Of a DNA stretch of 64,000 bases, positions 35,314 to 43,869 are shown piece after piece. Under the pieces are notes generated by a model, which searched no databases, was not told where the DNA came from, and saw only the letters and a program-made list of their open reading frames with translations. This DNA is from Petropleomorpha daqingensis (GTDB taxonomy: Bacteria; Actinomycetota; Actinomycetes; Mycobacteriales; Geodermatophilaceae), in contig NZ_JACBZT010000001.1 in the NCBI RefSeq assembly GCF_013408985.1, positions 4,729,197 through 4,793,196 on the forward strand. The letters run 5' to 3'. Both the position numbers and the translations under genes were made by a program. Numbering within the stretch: position 1 is the first letter of the stretch; each line of letters begins with the position of its first letter.

Positions 35314-36555
35314 ATGAGCACCGTTCCCGTCGCCGTCCTCGGTGCCGGCCAGGCCGGCCTGGCGGTCAGCCGCCTGCTGACCGGGTCCGGGGTCGAGCAC
35401 GTCGTCCTCGACCGCGGCCGGCCCGCCGAGACCTGGCGCGCCCGCCCGTGGGAGTCGCTGCGCCTGCTCACGCCCAACTGGATGAGCCGGCTGCCCGGCT
35501 GGTCCTACCGCGGCCTCGACGAGCACGGCTTCATGACCGCCCGCGAGGTGGCCGCCTACCTCGCCGCCTACGCGCGCTCGTTCGCCGCCCCGGTGGTGGG
35601 CGGCGCCGAGCTGGAGTCGGTCCGGCCGGCCGCCGGCGGCTACCGGGTCGACACCGCCGCCGGGTCGTGGACGGCCCGCACGGTCGTGGTGGCGACCGGC
35701 TGGTGCCAGTCGCCCGCCGTCCCGGACGTGGCCGGCGCCCTCGACCCCCGGATCGCCCAGGAGACCGCCGCCTCCTACCGCAGCCCGGCCGCGCTGCCCG
35801 GCGGCCGCGTCCTCGTGGTCGGCGCCTCCGCCTCCGGCGTGCAGCTGGCCGACGAGCTGGCCGCCGCCGGCCGCGACGTCGTCCTGGCCACCGGCGCGCA
35901 CACCCGGCTGCCGCGCACCTACCGCGGGCTGGACATCCTCTGGTGGCTGTCGACCATGGGCGTGTTCGACCGTGAGTTCCGCGCGACCGGCGGGGCCGAC
36001 CCCTCGCTGCAGCTGATCGGCCGCCCCGACCGCCGCGACGTGGACCTGCCCGCGCTGCAGCGGCGCGGCGTCTCGCTGGCCGGCCGGGTCGTGTCGGTCG
36101 AGGGCAGCAAGGTGCGGTTCGCCCACGACCTGCCCGAGACGACGGCGGCCGCCGACGCCCGCATGAGCGCCCTGCTGCACCGCATCGACGCCTACGCCCA
36201 CGCGGTGGGACTCGACGACGAGATCGAGCCGCTGCCCCCGCCGCTGCCCGCGGCGCGGACCGACGCCGCCGCCGGCGAGCTCGACCTGGCCGCCGCCGGG
36301 TTCGGCACGGTGCTCTGGGCGACCGGCTACCGCCGGGACTACCCCTGGCTGCACGTGCCCGTGCTCGACGCGGCCGGGGAGATCCGGCACGTCCGCGGGG
36401 ACACCCCCGCCCCGGGCCTGCACGTGGTCGGCATGCGCCGGCAGACCCGGCGCAGCTCCACCTTCCTGGACGGGGTGCGGCACGACGCCGCGCTGGTCGT
36501 CGACGCGGTTCTCGCCGAGCTCGGCGCGACCCGGTCGGTGGAGGTGGCGGCATGA
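35314..36555 (+). CDS. FAD/NAD(P)-dependent flavin-monooxygenase-like oxidoreductase
   Basis: The 413-residue protein starts with an FAD-binding GAGQAGLA (10-17), has WESLRLLTPNWMSRLPG typical of flavin-containing monooxygenase/YhhX-like oxidoreductases, and a second dinucleotide site VVGASASGVQLADEL near 172. The near-C-terminal ATGY (LWATGYRRDYPW) is the FMO/BVMO hallmark. It likely performs an NAD(P)H-dependent monooxygenation of a small substrate. It overlaps the next gene by ATGA and follows the OsmC-like gene by 66 bases. Confidence 0.85.
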   Translation: MSTVPVAVLGAGQAGLAVSRLLTGSGVEHVVLDRGRPAETWRARPWESLRLLTPNWMSRLPGWSYRGLDEHGFMTAREVAAYLAAYARSFAAPVVGGAELESVRPAAGGYRVDTAAGSWTARTVVVATGWCQSPAVPDVAGALDPRIAQETAASYRSPAALPGGRVLVVGASASGVQLADELAAAGRDVVLATGAHTRLPRTYRGLDILWWLSTMGVFDREFRATGGADPSLQLIGRPDRRDVDLPALQRRGVSLAGRVVSVEGSKVRFAHDLPETTAAADARMSALLHRIDAYAHAVGLDDEIEPLPPPLPAARTDAAAGELDLAAAGFGTVLWATGYRRDYPWLHVPVLDAAGEIRHVRGDTPAPGLHVVGMRRQTRRSSTFLDGVRHDAALVVDAVLAELGATRSVEVAA

Positions 36556-37697
36556 CCGCCCGGTGGGACGCCGTCGTCGTCGGCGGCCGGCTCGCCGGCT
36601 CGGCCACGGCGATGCTGCTGGCCCGGGCCGGGATGCGGGTGCTCTGCCTGGACCGCGCGCGGCGCGGCAGCGACACCGTGTCCACCCACGCGCTCATGCG
36701 GGCCGGGGTCCTGCAGCTGTCGCGGTGGGGCCTGCTCGACGAGATCCGCGCGGCGGGCACCCCGCCGGTGCACCGCATCGTCTTCCACTACGGCGACGAG
36801 ACGGTGCGCATCTCGGTCCGGCCGGGCGCCGGCGTCGACGCGCTCTACGCGCCCCGGCGCACCGTGCTCGACCCGGTGCTGGCCGAGGCCGCGTCCCGGG
36901 CCGGCGCCACGATGCGCTACGGCACCGCGGTGACCGACCTGCTCCGGGAGGACGACGGCCGGGTCACCGGCGTGGTCGTCGACGGGTCGCACGAGGAACG
37001 GGCACCGCTGGTGATCGGCGCCGACGGTCGCAACTCCGTCGTCGCCGACGCGGTGGCCGCGCCGGTGCGCTACACCGCGCACTCCGCGACCGACTGGCTC
37101 TACGGCTACTGGGCCGACCTGCCCGCCGACGGCTACCACTGGTACTACCGGCCCGGGGTCACGCTCGGCGCGATCCCCACCAACGACGGGCTGACCTGCG
37201 TGCTGGCCGGCAGCCGGCCCGAGGTGGTGCGGCAGCTGGTGGGCTTCGGTGGGCCGGAGTCGGCGGTGCGGGCGCTGGCCGGCTCCACCCCGCTCGGGTC
37301 GCACCTGCGGCGCGCCGGCCGCGCGTCCGGGGTCCGGTTCTTCCGCGGGGCGCCGGGCCGGTTGCGGGTGCCGTACGGCCCGGGCTGGGCGCTGGTCGGC
37401 GACGCCGGCTACTGGGAGGACCCGCAGTCGACGCACGGCATGACCGCGGCGCTGCGGGACGCCGAGCTGCTGGCCCGCGCGCTGCTGCGGGCGCCCGGCC
37501 CGGGCCGGGCGCAGACGGCGGCGCTGGCCGAGTTCGCCGCGCAGCGCGACGCCCTGTCGCTGCCGATGCTGCGGGTGGTCGAGCGGCTGGCCGCGCACGA
37601 CTGGGACCTGCCCACCGTGCGGGAGCTGCTCATGGAGATGGCCTCGACGATGACCGACGAGGTCGAACTGCTGCAGGGCCTCCCGGCGGCCGCGTAG
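36552..37697 (+). CDS. FAD-dependent monooxygenase, aromatic-hydroxylase-like
   Basis: The 381-residue protein has the group A flavoprotein pattern: DAVVVGGRLAGSATAMLLARAG at the N-terminus, RTVLDPVLAEAA with the FAD-binding Arg, and IGADGRNSVVAD (the DG motif). It also has GPGWALVGDAGYWEDPQSTHGMTAAL, the GD motif with an extended loop. Members oxidise phenolic or polyketide-like rings, or reduce geranylgeranyl groups. The substrate is unknown, but pairing with an FMO-like enzyme and OsmC-like protein suggests a small specialised-metabolite or detoxification pathway (inference). ATGA coupling to the preceding gene. Confidence 0.85.
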   Translation: MTARWDAVVVGGRLAGSATAMLLARAGMRVLCLDRARRGSDTVSTHALMRAGVLQLSRWGLLDEIRAAGTPPVHRIVFHYGDETVRISVRPGAGVDALYAPRRTVLDPVLAEAASRAGATMRYGTAVTDLLREDDGRVTGVVVDGSHEERAPLVIGADGRNSVVADAVAAPVRYTAHSATDWLYGYWADLPADGYHWYYRPGVTLGAIPTNDGLTCVLAGSRPEVVRQLVGFGGPESAVRALAGSTPLGSHLRRAGRASGVRFFRGAPGRLRVPYGPGWALVGDAGYWEDPQSTHGMTAALRDAELLARALLRAPGPGRAQTAALAEFAAQRDALSLPMLRVVERLAAHDWDLPTVRELLMEMASTMTDEVELLQGLPAAA

Positions 37698-37712
37698 GCC
37701 TGAGGTGGTCAC

Positions 37713-38141
37713 CTACGCCAGGGGCAGGCGGACGGCGCCGACGGCGGCGAGAGCGCCGAGCTCGTCGGCGACCATGGTGATCGCGCTGATCCGCCCGTCG
37801 GTCAGGGTGAGGACGTCGATCACCCGCAGCTGCAGGTGCTGCCCGGTCGCGGCCAGCGGACCGGCGGCGGTGGCCAGCGGACCGACCTGCCGGCCGCCCA
37901 ACCGGAAGGCCACCGCCACCTTGCCGTCGCCCTCGACCACCTCCAGCACCTCGCGCAGCGGCTCCTCGAACACCCGCTGCAGCGCCCGGGCGCGCGCGAC
38001 CAGGTCCGCGGCGGTCAGCTCGGCGCCGTTCACCCGCACCGGGTCGGTGTAGAGCGCCCGGAACGCGTCGGCGGCCGCGGCGTCGTCGTCCGGGAGCGGG
38101 TCGGTCCACAGCCGCAGCAGCCGGTCGACGTCGAAAGCCAT
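37713..38141 (-). CDS. SnoaL/NTF2-like protein
   Basis: The 142-residue single domain has the cone-shaped NTF2 pattern: an N-terminal helix with LLRLWTDPLPDDDAAAADAFRALY, the YTDPVRVNGAELTAADLVARA element typical of SnoaL-like ester cyclases, and four strands ending DGRISAITMVADELG. Members are cyclases, isomerases or ligand pockets, and without further motifs no reaction is assigned. The stop lies 15 bases from the convergent FAD monooxygenase. The start is 36 bases from that of zwf, divergently arranged. Confidence 0.75.
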   Translation of the reverse strand: MAFDVDRLLRLWTDPLPDDDAAAADAFRALYTDPVRVNGAELTAADLVARARALQRVFEEPLREVLEVVEGDGKVAVAFRLGGRQVGPLATAAGPLAATGQHLQLRVIDVLTLTDGRISAITMVADELGALAAVGAVRLPLA

Positions 38142-38177
38142 GTCGGAGGAGTCTCCCGGCGCGGTAGAACTCTCGCC

Positions 38178-39668
38178 ATGGCCAGCGACTCAGAACGCAA
38201 GTCCCCGCCGTGTGTGCTGGTCATCTTCGGCGCGTCCGGTGACCTGACCGCCCGCAAGCTGCTGCCCGCGCTCGAACGGCTGGCCGCGTACGGCGCGCTG
38301 CCCGACGAGGTCGCGCTGGTCGGGGTCGCCCGCACGCCGATGAGCGACGAGGAGTTCGGCTCCTACTGCCGGGAGAAGGTGTCGCGCGGCGGGAACCAGC
38401 GGTGGGACGAGCTGGCCAAGACCGCCCGCTACGTGCACGGCGACTACGACGACCCGGCCACGTACGAGCGGCTGGCCGAGGTGCTCGGCGAGTGCGACCG
38501 GACGGCGGGCACCGGCGGCAACCGGGTCTACTACTTCTCCACCCCGCCGCGGCTGTTCGGGCCGATCGCGCTCAGCCTCGGCAAGGCCGGGCTGTCGGTG
38601 CCCGAGGGCGACTCCTTCGTCCGGGCGGTCATCGAGAAGCCGTTCGGCTACGACGAGTCGAGCGCCCGCGATCTCTACGCCGACCTGTCGTCGGCGTTCA
38701 CGGAGGAGCAGATCTTCCGCATCGACCACTACCTGGCCAAGGAGACGGTGCAGAACCTCCTGGCCCTGCGGTTCGCCAACTCGATCTTCGAGCCGATCTG
38801 GAACCGCACGTGGGTCGACAACGTGCAGATCACCGTCGCCGAGACCCTCGGCGTGGGACAGCGCGGCGGCTTCTACGAGACCGCCGGCGCGATGCGCGAC
38901 ATCGTGCAGAACCACGTGCTGCAGATCCTGTCGCTGTTCCTCATGGAGCCGCCGACGTCCTTCCACCCCGAGGCGATCCGCGACGAGAAGGTGAAGCTGC
39001 TGCGGGCGATCCGGCCGCTGGAGACCGAGAGCGAGATCGCCGCCCGCGCCGTCCGCGGCCAGTACACCCGCGGGGGCACCCGCGAGGAGCTCATGCCCGG
39101 CTACCGGGAGGAGCCCGGCGTCGACCCGCTGAGCTCGACGGAGACCTTCGTCGCGCTGCGGCTGGAGGTGGCCAACTGGCGCTGGAACGGCGTCCCGGTC
39201 TACGTGCGCACCGGCAAGCGGCTGCCCGCGCGGGTGACCGAGGTGTCCATGGAGTTCCACCGGCCGCCGCAGCTGCCGCTGTTCCCGGGCACGTCCGGTG
39301 GGCTGGAGCCCGACGCGCTGATCGTGCGCGTGCAGCCCGACGAGGGGCTCTCGCTGCGCTTCGGCGCGAAGGTGCCCGGCCACGCGTTCCGCGTGCAGAA
39401 GGCGTCGATGGACTTCTCCTACCGGAGCTTCGAGGAGGAGTCGATCGACGCCTACGAGCGGGTCATCCTCGACGCGCTCATCGGCGACCCGACCCTGTTC
39501 ATCCGCGCCGACGAGGTCGGCCGGTCGTGGAAGATCGTCGACCCGGTGCTGCAGGCCTGGGCGAACGACTCGCACCCGATCCCGCTGTACCAGGCGGCGA
39601 CGTGGGGCCCGCCGGAGGCGGCGGCCCTCATCGAGCGCGAGGGCCGCCGCTGGCGGGTCTCCAGCTGA
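38178..39668 (+). CDS. zwf: Glucose-6-phosphate 1-dehydrogenase
   Basis: The 496-residue protein is a full-length G6PD. It has the NADP site GASGDLTARKLLPAL, VIEKPFGYD, the substrate motif RIDHYLAKETVQNLLALR with the catalytic His (the usual Gly of RIDHYLGK is Ala), and YVRTGKRLP. It oxidises glucose 6-phosphate to 6-phosphogluconolactone. It stands alone here, away from the tkt-tal-opcA-pgl block where actinobacterial zwf usually sits, so this may be a second copy. A TAGAAC (-10-like) lies seven bases before the ATG, compatible with a leaderless transcript, but the -35 is weak. Confidence 0.95.
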   Translation: MASDSERKSPPCVLVIFGASGDLTARKLLPALERLAAYGALPDEVALVGVARTPMSDEEFGSYCREKVSRGGNQRWDELAKTARYVHGDYDDPATYERLAEVLGECDRTAGTGGNRVYYFSTPPRLFGPIALSLGKAGLSVPEGDSFVRAVIEKPFGYDESSARDLYADLSSAFTEEQIFRIDHYLAKETVQNLLALRFANSIFEPIWNRTWVDNVQITVAETLGVGQRGGFYETAGAMRDIVQNHVLQILSLFLMEPPTSFHPEAIRDEKVKLLRAIRPLETESEIAARAVRGQYTRGGTREELMPGYREEPGVDPLSSTETFVALRLEVANWRWNGVPVYVRTGKRLPARVTEVSMEFHRPPQLPLFPGTSGGLEPDALIVRVQPDEGLSLRFGAKVPGHAFRVQKASMDFSYRSFEEESIDAYERVILDALIGDPTLFIRADEVGRSWKIVDPVLQAWANDSHPIPLYQAATWGPPEAAALIEREGRRWRVSS

Positions 39669-39674
39669 ACCCGG

Positions 39675-40106
39675 TCAGGTCCCCGGTGGGGCGAACAGCT
39701 CCAGCGGGATGCCGTCGGGGTCCTTGAACGCCAGCCCGGAGCCGTAGTGGGCGTCCACGATCGCGCCGCGGACGATGCCCAGCTCGTCGAGCCGGCGCGC
39801 CCAGGCGGCGAGCTCGGCGCGGTCGGCCACCCCGAAGGCGATGTGGTCCATGCCGAGCCGGCGCGGGTCCGGGGCGCTCTCGTCGACGCCGGAGCCGAAC
39901 TGGTGCAGGCCGAGCATCGTCCCGTTCAGCACGAAGACGGCGTGCCGGAACGGGCCGGTGTCCTCGTCGAGCACGGGCTCGGCCCCGACCAGGCGGGCGT
40001 ACCAGGGGACGCTCACCTTCAGGTCGCGGACGGTCAGCGCCGCGTGGGTGATGGCGCCCAGCGTGGGCGTGCCGGCCCGGGCGGGGACGGTCTCGGTGGC
40101 GGTCAT
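39675..40106 (-). CDS. VOC/glyoxalase-superfamily protein
   Basis: The 143-residue protein has the paired beta-alpha-beta-beta-beta VOC fold: ITHAALTVRDLKVSVPWYARLVGAEPV, then GLHQFGSG, DHIAFGVADRAEL and the closing LAFKDPDGIPLELFAPPG. Metal-ligand candidates are the first His and the final Glu. Members include dioxygenases, glyoxalases and resistance proteins, so no substrate is assigned. Its promoter region is shared divergently with the second SARP gene and contains phased TTCC repeats, so it may be a target of that regulator (inference). Confidence 0.85.
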   Translation of the reverse strand: MTATETVPARAGTPTLGAITHAALTVRDLKVSVPWYARLVGAEPVLDEDTGPFRHAVFVLNGTMLGLHQFGSGVDESAPDPRRLGMDHIAFGVADRAELAAWARRLDELGIVRGAIVDAHYGSGLAFKDPDGIPLELFAPPGT

Positions 40107-40172
40107 GGTTCCTCCTCGTGGGGACGGCGCCGGTCCCTCCTGCGCCGACGACGAGGAGGGTCGGCGGGCGCG

Positions 40173-40220
40173 ATTCCGACCCGCTTCCGGCGGCGCGGTC
40201 GCGGTGGAAGAGTGCGGAAG
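40173..40220. promoter_or_regulatory. Phased direct repeats, second candidate SARP binding site
   Basis: ATTCCG at 40173 and CTTCCG at 40184 are 11 bases apart, and inverted GGAAG copies sit at 40206 and 40216. The arrangement mirrors the block at 34555-34615, and both contain CTTCCG followed closely by CGGCGCGG. It lies between a VOC gene and the second SARP gene, which suggests autoregulation or cross-regulation. Confidence 0.5.
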
Positions 40221-40237
40221 TCCTCAGGGGGCCGCGC

Positions 40238-43200
40238 ATGGACCACGTCCGGGTCGGGCTGCTCGGCGGCTTCGCCGTGCACGTCGGCGACCGGCTGCTG
40301 CCCGCCGCGGCGTGGACCCGCCGGTCGTCGTCCGCCGTCGTCAAGCTGCTGGCGCTCGCGCCGGGCCGGTCGCTGCACCGCGACCAGGTGGTCGACGCGC
40401 TGTGGCCCGACCTCGCCCCCGACGCCGCGGCCGACCGCCTGAACACCGCCGTGCACTACGCGCGCCGCGCGCTCGGCTCGCCGCAGGCGATCGCGCGCCG
40501 GGGTGAGCTGCTCGCCCTCGACGCCACCCTCGAGGTGGACGTCGACACCTTCGCCACCCTGGCCAGGACGGCGCTGCGCACCGCGACGGCGGCCGACGTC
40601 GACGCAGCGCTGGCCGCCTACCCCGGACCGCTGCTGCCCGACGACCTGTTCGCGCCGTGGGCCGAGGCCGACCGCGACCGGCTGGCCGCCCTGCACGCCG
40701 ACCTGCTGCGCGCCGGCGGCCGCTGGGAGGAGCTGCTCGCCCGCGAACCGGCCGACGAGCAGGCCCACATGGAGCTGCTGCGGGCGCACGCCGCACGCGG
40801 GGACCGGCGGGCGGTGCTGCGGCAGTTCGAGCGGCTCGACCGGGCGCTGCGGGTCGAGCTCGGCGTCGCCCCGAGCGAGGAGGCGGTGGCGCTCCGGGAC
40901 GCGGTGGCGCCCCCCACCAGCGCGGTTGCCCGAGTGCCCGCGCTCGTGGGACGCCGTCCGGAGCTGGAGCGCCTCGAGGTCGCGCTGCGGCAGAGCCGGG
41001 CCGGCCGCGGCGGCACGGTGCTCGTGCACGGCCCGCCCGGGGTCGGCACCTCGGCGGTGCTCGCCTGGGTGCGGGCCCGGGCCGAGGACGGCGGCGCGCG
41101 GGTCGGCGCCGGCGCCGCGGCCGCGCTCGAGGAGGGCTGGCCCTACGCCCCGGTGCTCGAGGCGCTGGCCGACCTCGCCCGCCGGCACCCCGCGCTGCTC
41201 GACGGCCTCGGCGACACCTACCGGGAGGAGATCGGCCGGGCCCTGCGCGGCGAGCAGCTGCACTGGTCCGGGGAGGGCACGCACCAGCGGCTGTTCGTCT
41301 CGGTGACCGAGCTGGTCCGGCTGGCCGCGGCCGGCAGCGGCGTCGTCCTCACCGTCGACGACCTGGCCGAGGCCGACGAGGCGAGCCTGCGCCTGCTGCA
41401 CTACCTGGCCCGCGCGGTCGCCGCCGCCCCCGTCCTGCTGGTCCTCGGCGCCCGCACCCCCACGCCGGGCAGCCGGCTCGACCAGCTGCGCAGCGGGCTG
41501 CTGCGCCGGCAGGCGCTGGTCGAGCTCCCCCTGGCGCCGCTCTCCCCCGCCGGGACGGCCGCGCTGCTGGCCCAGCGGCTCGGCTCCCCGCCCGCCGACG
41601 GGGTCGCCGTCGACGTGCACCGGCTCTCCCGGGGCCTGCCCCGGCGGATCGTGGAGCTGGTGCCCTCGGCGGCGCTGTCGGCGCCGCGCTGGCCGGACGT
41701 CCGCGTGCTGCTGGCCCGCTGCCCGCCCGGTACCGACGAGGCGCTGCGCCGGGTCGCGCTGGCCGGGACGTCGTTCGGCACCGACGAGTTCCTGGCCCTG
41801 GCCGGCATCGGCGAGGACGCCGGCTTCGCCATGCTCGAGGCCTGCCTCGCCGAGGGCCTGGTCGAGCCGGCCGACCTGGGTTACCGCTTCCCGACGCCCG
41901 GCGTGCGCGACGCGCTGCTGGCCGGGCTGCCGCCGCACCGCCGCGAGCGGCTGCACCGGGAGGTCGCCGCCGCGCTGCAGGAGGTGGGCGCCGCGCCGGC
42001 CCGGATCGGTGAGCACCTGCTGGCCGCCGGCGGCGCGGCCGAGGCGGTGCCGCACCTGCTTCGCGCCGCCGAGCAGGCTGCGGCGCTCGGCGCGTACCGC
42101 GACGCGCTCGACCTGGTCGAGCGGGCGCGGCCGGCGGCGACCGGGCGGGACCGCGGCCGCGCGCTCGGGCTGCGGGCCGACCTGCTGCAGGCGGTCGGCG
42201 ACCCGGCCGCGGTGGGCGCGTACCGGAGCGCGGCCGCCGCGACCGGCGGGCAGGCGCGCCGGCAGCTGCTCGCCCGGCTGGCCCGGACCGCGAGCCTGGA
42301 GGGCGATCCCGACACCGCCGTCGAGGCGCTGGTCGGGCTGGCCCCGGACGGCGGCCCGGCCGACGCGTCGATCCTGCTCGCCCAGGGCGTGGTCGCGTAC
42401 TTCCACGGCGACCTCGAGGCGGCGCAGGCGGCCACCGAGGCCGTCCGGCGCACACCGCAGAGCACCTCGGACTGGCGGCTGTCGGAGCTGGTGACGCTGC
42501 AGGGGTTGATCGCCCACGACCGCGGCGAGTGGTTCTCGCGGCTGCACCACGAGATGCAGCAGACCCGCGAGGAGCCGGCGATCGCCACCGCCGTCTTCGA
42601 CGCGCACCTCTGCGTGGCCGAGTTCCTGCTCTACGGCGCGGTGCCCTATCCCGAGGTGCTGGCGCTGTCCCGCTCGTTCGGCGACTCCGCGTCGCAGTCG
42701 GGGGCCCAGCGGGCGGTGGCGTTCGCGCGGGCGCTCACCGGGGAGGCGGCGCTGCTGTCCGGGGACCTGACGACGGCGGAGACGGAGCTGCGCGCCGCGG
42801 CCGACCTGCACGCATCGATCGGTGCGTCGGCCGGGGAGGCGCACTCGCTGCAGCGGCTGGCCGAGGTCCGGCTGCAGCAGGGCGACAGGGCCGAGGCGCG
42901 GCGGCTGCTCACCCGTGCGCTGCCCCGGGCCCGCTGGTCGCCGATCGCGATGCACCTGATGCAGCGCATCCACGGGACGACGATCGCCGCGGCCGACACC
43001 CCGGCCGACGCGTACGCCGCGGCGGAGGCGGCGGAGGCCTCGATCGCGCGCGAGGACCGCTGCCTGTTCTGCCAGATCATGATCGCGGTGCCCTCGGCGA
43101 TCGCCTGCGCCGACGTGGGCGACCTCGACGGCGCCCGGCGGCACCTGCGGGAGGCCGAGCACTCCCCCGCCCTGGCGCACAGCACGGCCTGGCAGGCCGC

Positions 43201-43360
43201 CGTCCTCGAGGTGCGGGCGCACCTGGCCGGCGCGGAGGGCGACGAGGCCGCGCGGGGCGCGCTGTTCGAGGAGGCGGCGCGCTGCTTCGACGCCGCGGGT
43301 CAGCCGCTGGACGCGGCCCGCTGCCGGAGCGCGGCGGGGGTCAGCGCGGGATCGGCGTGA
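40238..43360 (+). CDS. SARP/BTAD regulator with ATPase domain whose Walker A lacks the lysine
   Basis: The 1,040-residue protein has a winged helix (about 1-98, VRVGLLGGFAVHVGD and ALWPD), a BTAD domain (about 100-220), a P-loop-type ATPase region and a long TPR-like tail. At the P-loop the sequence is GPPGVGTSA (265-273): the lysine that should contact ATP phosphates is Thr271. Walker B-like VVLTVDDLAEADEAS is present. ATP hydrolysis is therefore doubtful, and nucleotide-independent or regulated binding may apply. The ATG at 40238 has AGGGGG upstream. It resembles the first SARP and probably derives from the same family. Confidence 0.88.
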   Translation: MDHVRVGLLGGFAVHVGDRLLPAAAWTRRSSSAVVKLLALAPGRSLHRDQVVDALWPDLAPDAAADRLNTAVHYARRALGSPQAIARRGELLALDATLEVDVDTFATLARTALRTATAADVDAALAAYPGPLLPDDLFAPWAEADRDRLAALHADLLRAGGRWEELLAREPADEQAHMELLRAHAARGDRRAVLRQFERLDRALRVELGVAPSEEAVALRDAVAPPTSAVARVPALVGRRPELERLEVALRQSRAGRGGTVLVHGPPGVGTSAVLAWVRARAEDGGARVGAGAAAALEEGWPYAPVLEALADLARRHPALLDGLGDTYREEIGRALRGEQLHWSGEGTHQRLFVSVTELVRLAAAGSGVVLTVDDLAEADEASLRLLHYLARAVAAAPVLLVLGARTPTPGSRLDQLRSGLLRRQALVELPLAPLSPAGTAALLAQRLGSPPADGVAVDVHRLSRGLPRRIVELVPSAALSAPRWPDVRVLLARCPPGTDEALRRVALAGTSFGTDEFLALAGIGEDAGFAMLEACLAEGLVEPADLGYRFPTPGVRDALLAGLPPHRRERLHREVAAALQEVGAAPARIGEHLLAAGGAAEAVPHLLRAAEQAAALGAYRDALDLVERARPAATGRDRGRALGLRADLLQAVGDPAAVGAYRSAAAATGGQARRQLLARLARTASLEGDPDTAVEALVGLAPDGGPADASILLAQGVVAYFHGDLEAAQAATEAVRRTPQSTSDWRLSELVTLQGLIAHDRGEWFSRLHHEMQQTREEPAIATAVFDAHLCVAEFLLYGAVPYPEVLALSRSFGDSASQSGAQRAVAFARALTGEAALLSGDLTTAETELRAAADLHASIGASAGEAHSLQRLAEVRLQQGDRAEARRLLTRALPRARWSPIAMHLMQRIHGTTIAAADTPADAYAAAEAAEASIAREDRCLFCQIMIAVPSAIACADVGDLDGARRHLREAEHSPALAHSTAWQAAVLEVRAHLAGAEGDEAARGALFEEAARCFDAAGQPLDAARCRSAAGVSAGSA

Positions 43361-43796
43361 CCTCGCGGGCACCGCCGAGCGTGTGCCCGTCCTCGCACGT
43401 GAGCGTCAGGTGCACGGGTGCGCCGCAGTCGCGGTGGTGCAGTTCCATGGCCCCGCCGACGTCGCCGAGGTGGCGGTCGCCCCACTCCATGAGCGCGACC
43501 AGCGTCGGGTAGAGGTCGATCCCCTTCTCGGTCAGCCGGTACTCGTGCCGCTGCCGCTCGCCGTCGGCCTGGTAGGGCACCCGCCGCAGGATGCCCTGCT
43601 CGACGAGGGTGGCCAGCCGGTCGGTCAGCACGGCGCGCGGTGCGCCGAGGATGCGCTGGAAGTCGGCGAAGCGGCGCACGCCGAGGAACGCCTCGCGCAG
43701 CACCAGCAGGCTCCACTTCTCCCCGACCACGGCCAGCGTGCCGGCCACCGAGCACCGGGTGCGGTCCAGCAGCAGTTCGCTCACGGCGTCCAGCAT
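43341..43796 (-). CDS. HxlR-family transcriptional regulator
   Basis: The 151-residue protein from ATG 43796 has the HxlR signature: RCSVAGTLAVVGEKWSLLVLREAFLGVRRFADFQRILG, then winged-helix elements LTDRLATLVEQGILRRVPYQ and HEYRLTEKG. The lone N-terminal Cys is the position used for redox sensing in some family members. A C-terminal extension has HRDCGAPVHL. It is divergent from the GNAT gene and overlaps the SARP gene by 20 bases at its 3' end. Two matching dyads in the divergent gap are candidate operators. Confidence 0.9.
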   Translation of the reverse strand: MLDAVSELLLDRTRCSVAGTLAVVGEKWSLLVLREAFLGVRRFADFQRILGAPRAVLTDRLATLVEQGILRRVPYQADGERQRHEYRLTEKGIDLYPTLVALMEWGDRHLGDVGGAMELHHRDCGAPVHLTLTCEDGHTLGGAREVTPIPR

Positions 43797-43806
43797 AGGA
43801 CTGCTG

Positions 43807-43856
43807 GGTTCACTTGACGAACCATGTCGCGCAGGAGCAGAGTTCGTCGTACGAAC
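43807..43856. promoter_or_regulatory. Two GTTC-N7-GAAC dyads, candidate HxlR operators
   Basis: GTTC and GAAC flank seven bases at 43808-43822 and again at 43842-43856; centres are 34 bases apart. Both lie in the 73-base gap between the HxlR start and the GNAT start. The second ends two bases before the AGGAGG ribosome-binding site of the acetyltransferase gene. Same half-sites and spacing in both suggest one regulator, most likely the adjacent HxlR protein. Confidence 0.5.
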
Positions 43857-43869
43857 CCAGGAGGCCCCG

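Noticed and set aside
38178-38300. Leaderless promoter for zwf
   Set aside because: A -10-like TAGAAC is at a suitable distance, but no convincing -35 is present, so it is only mentioned.
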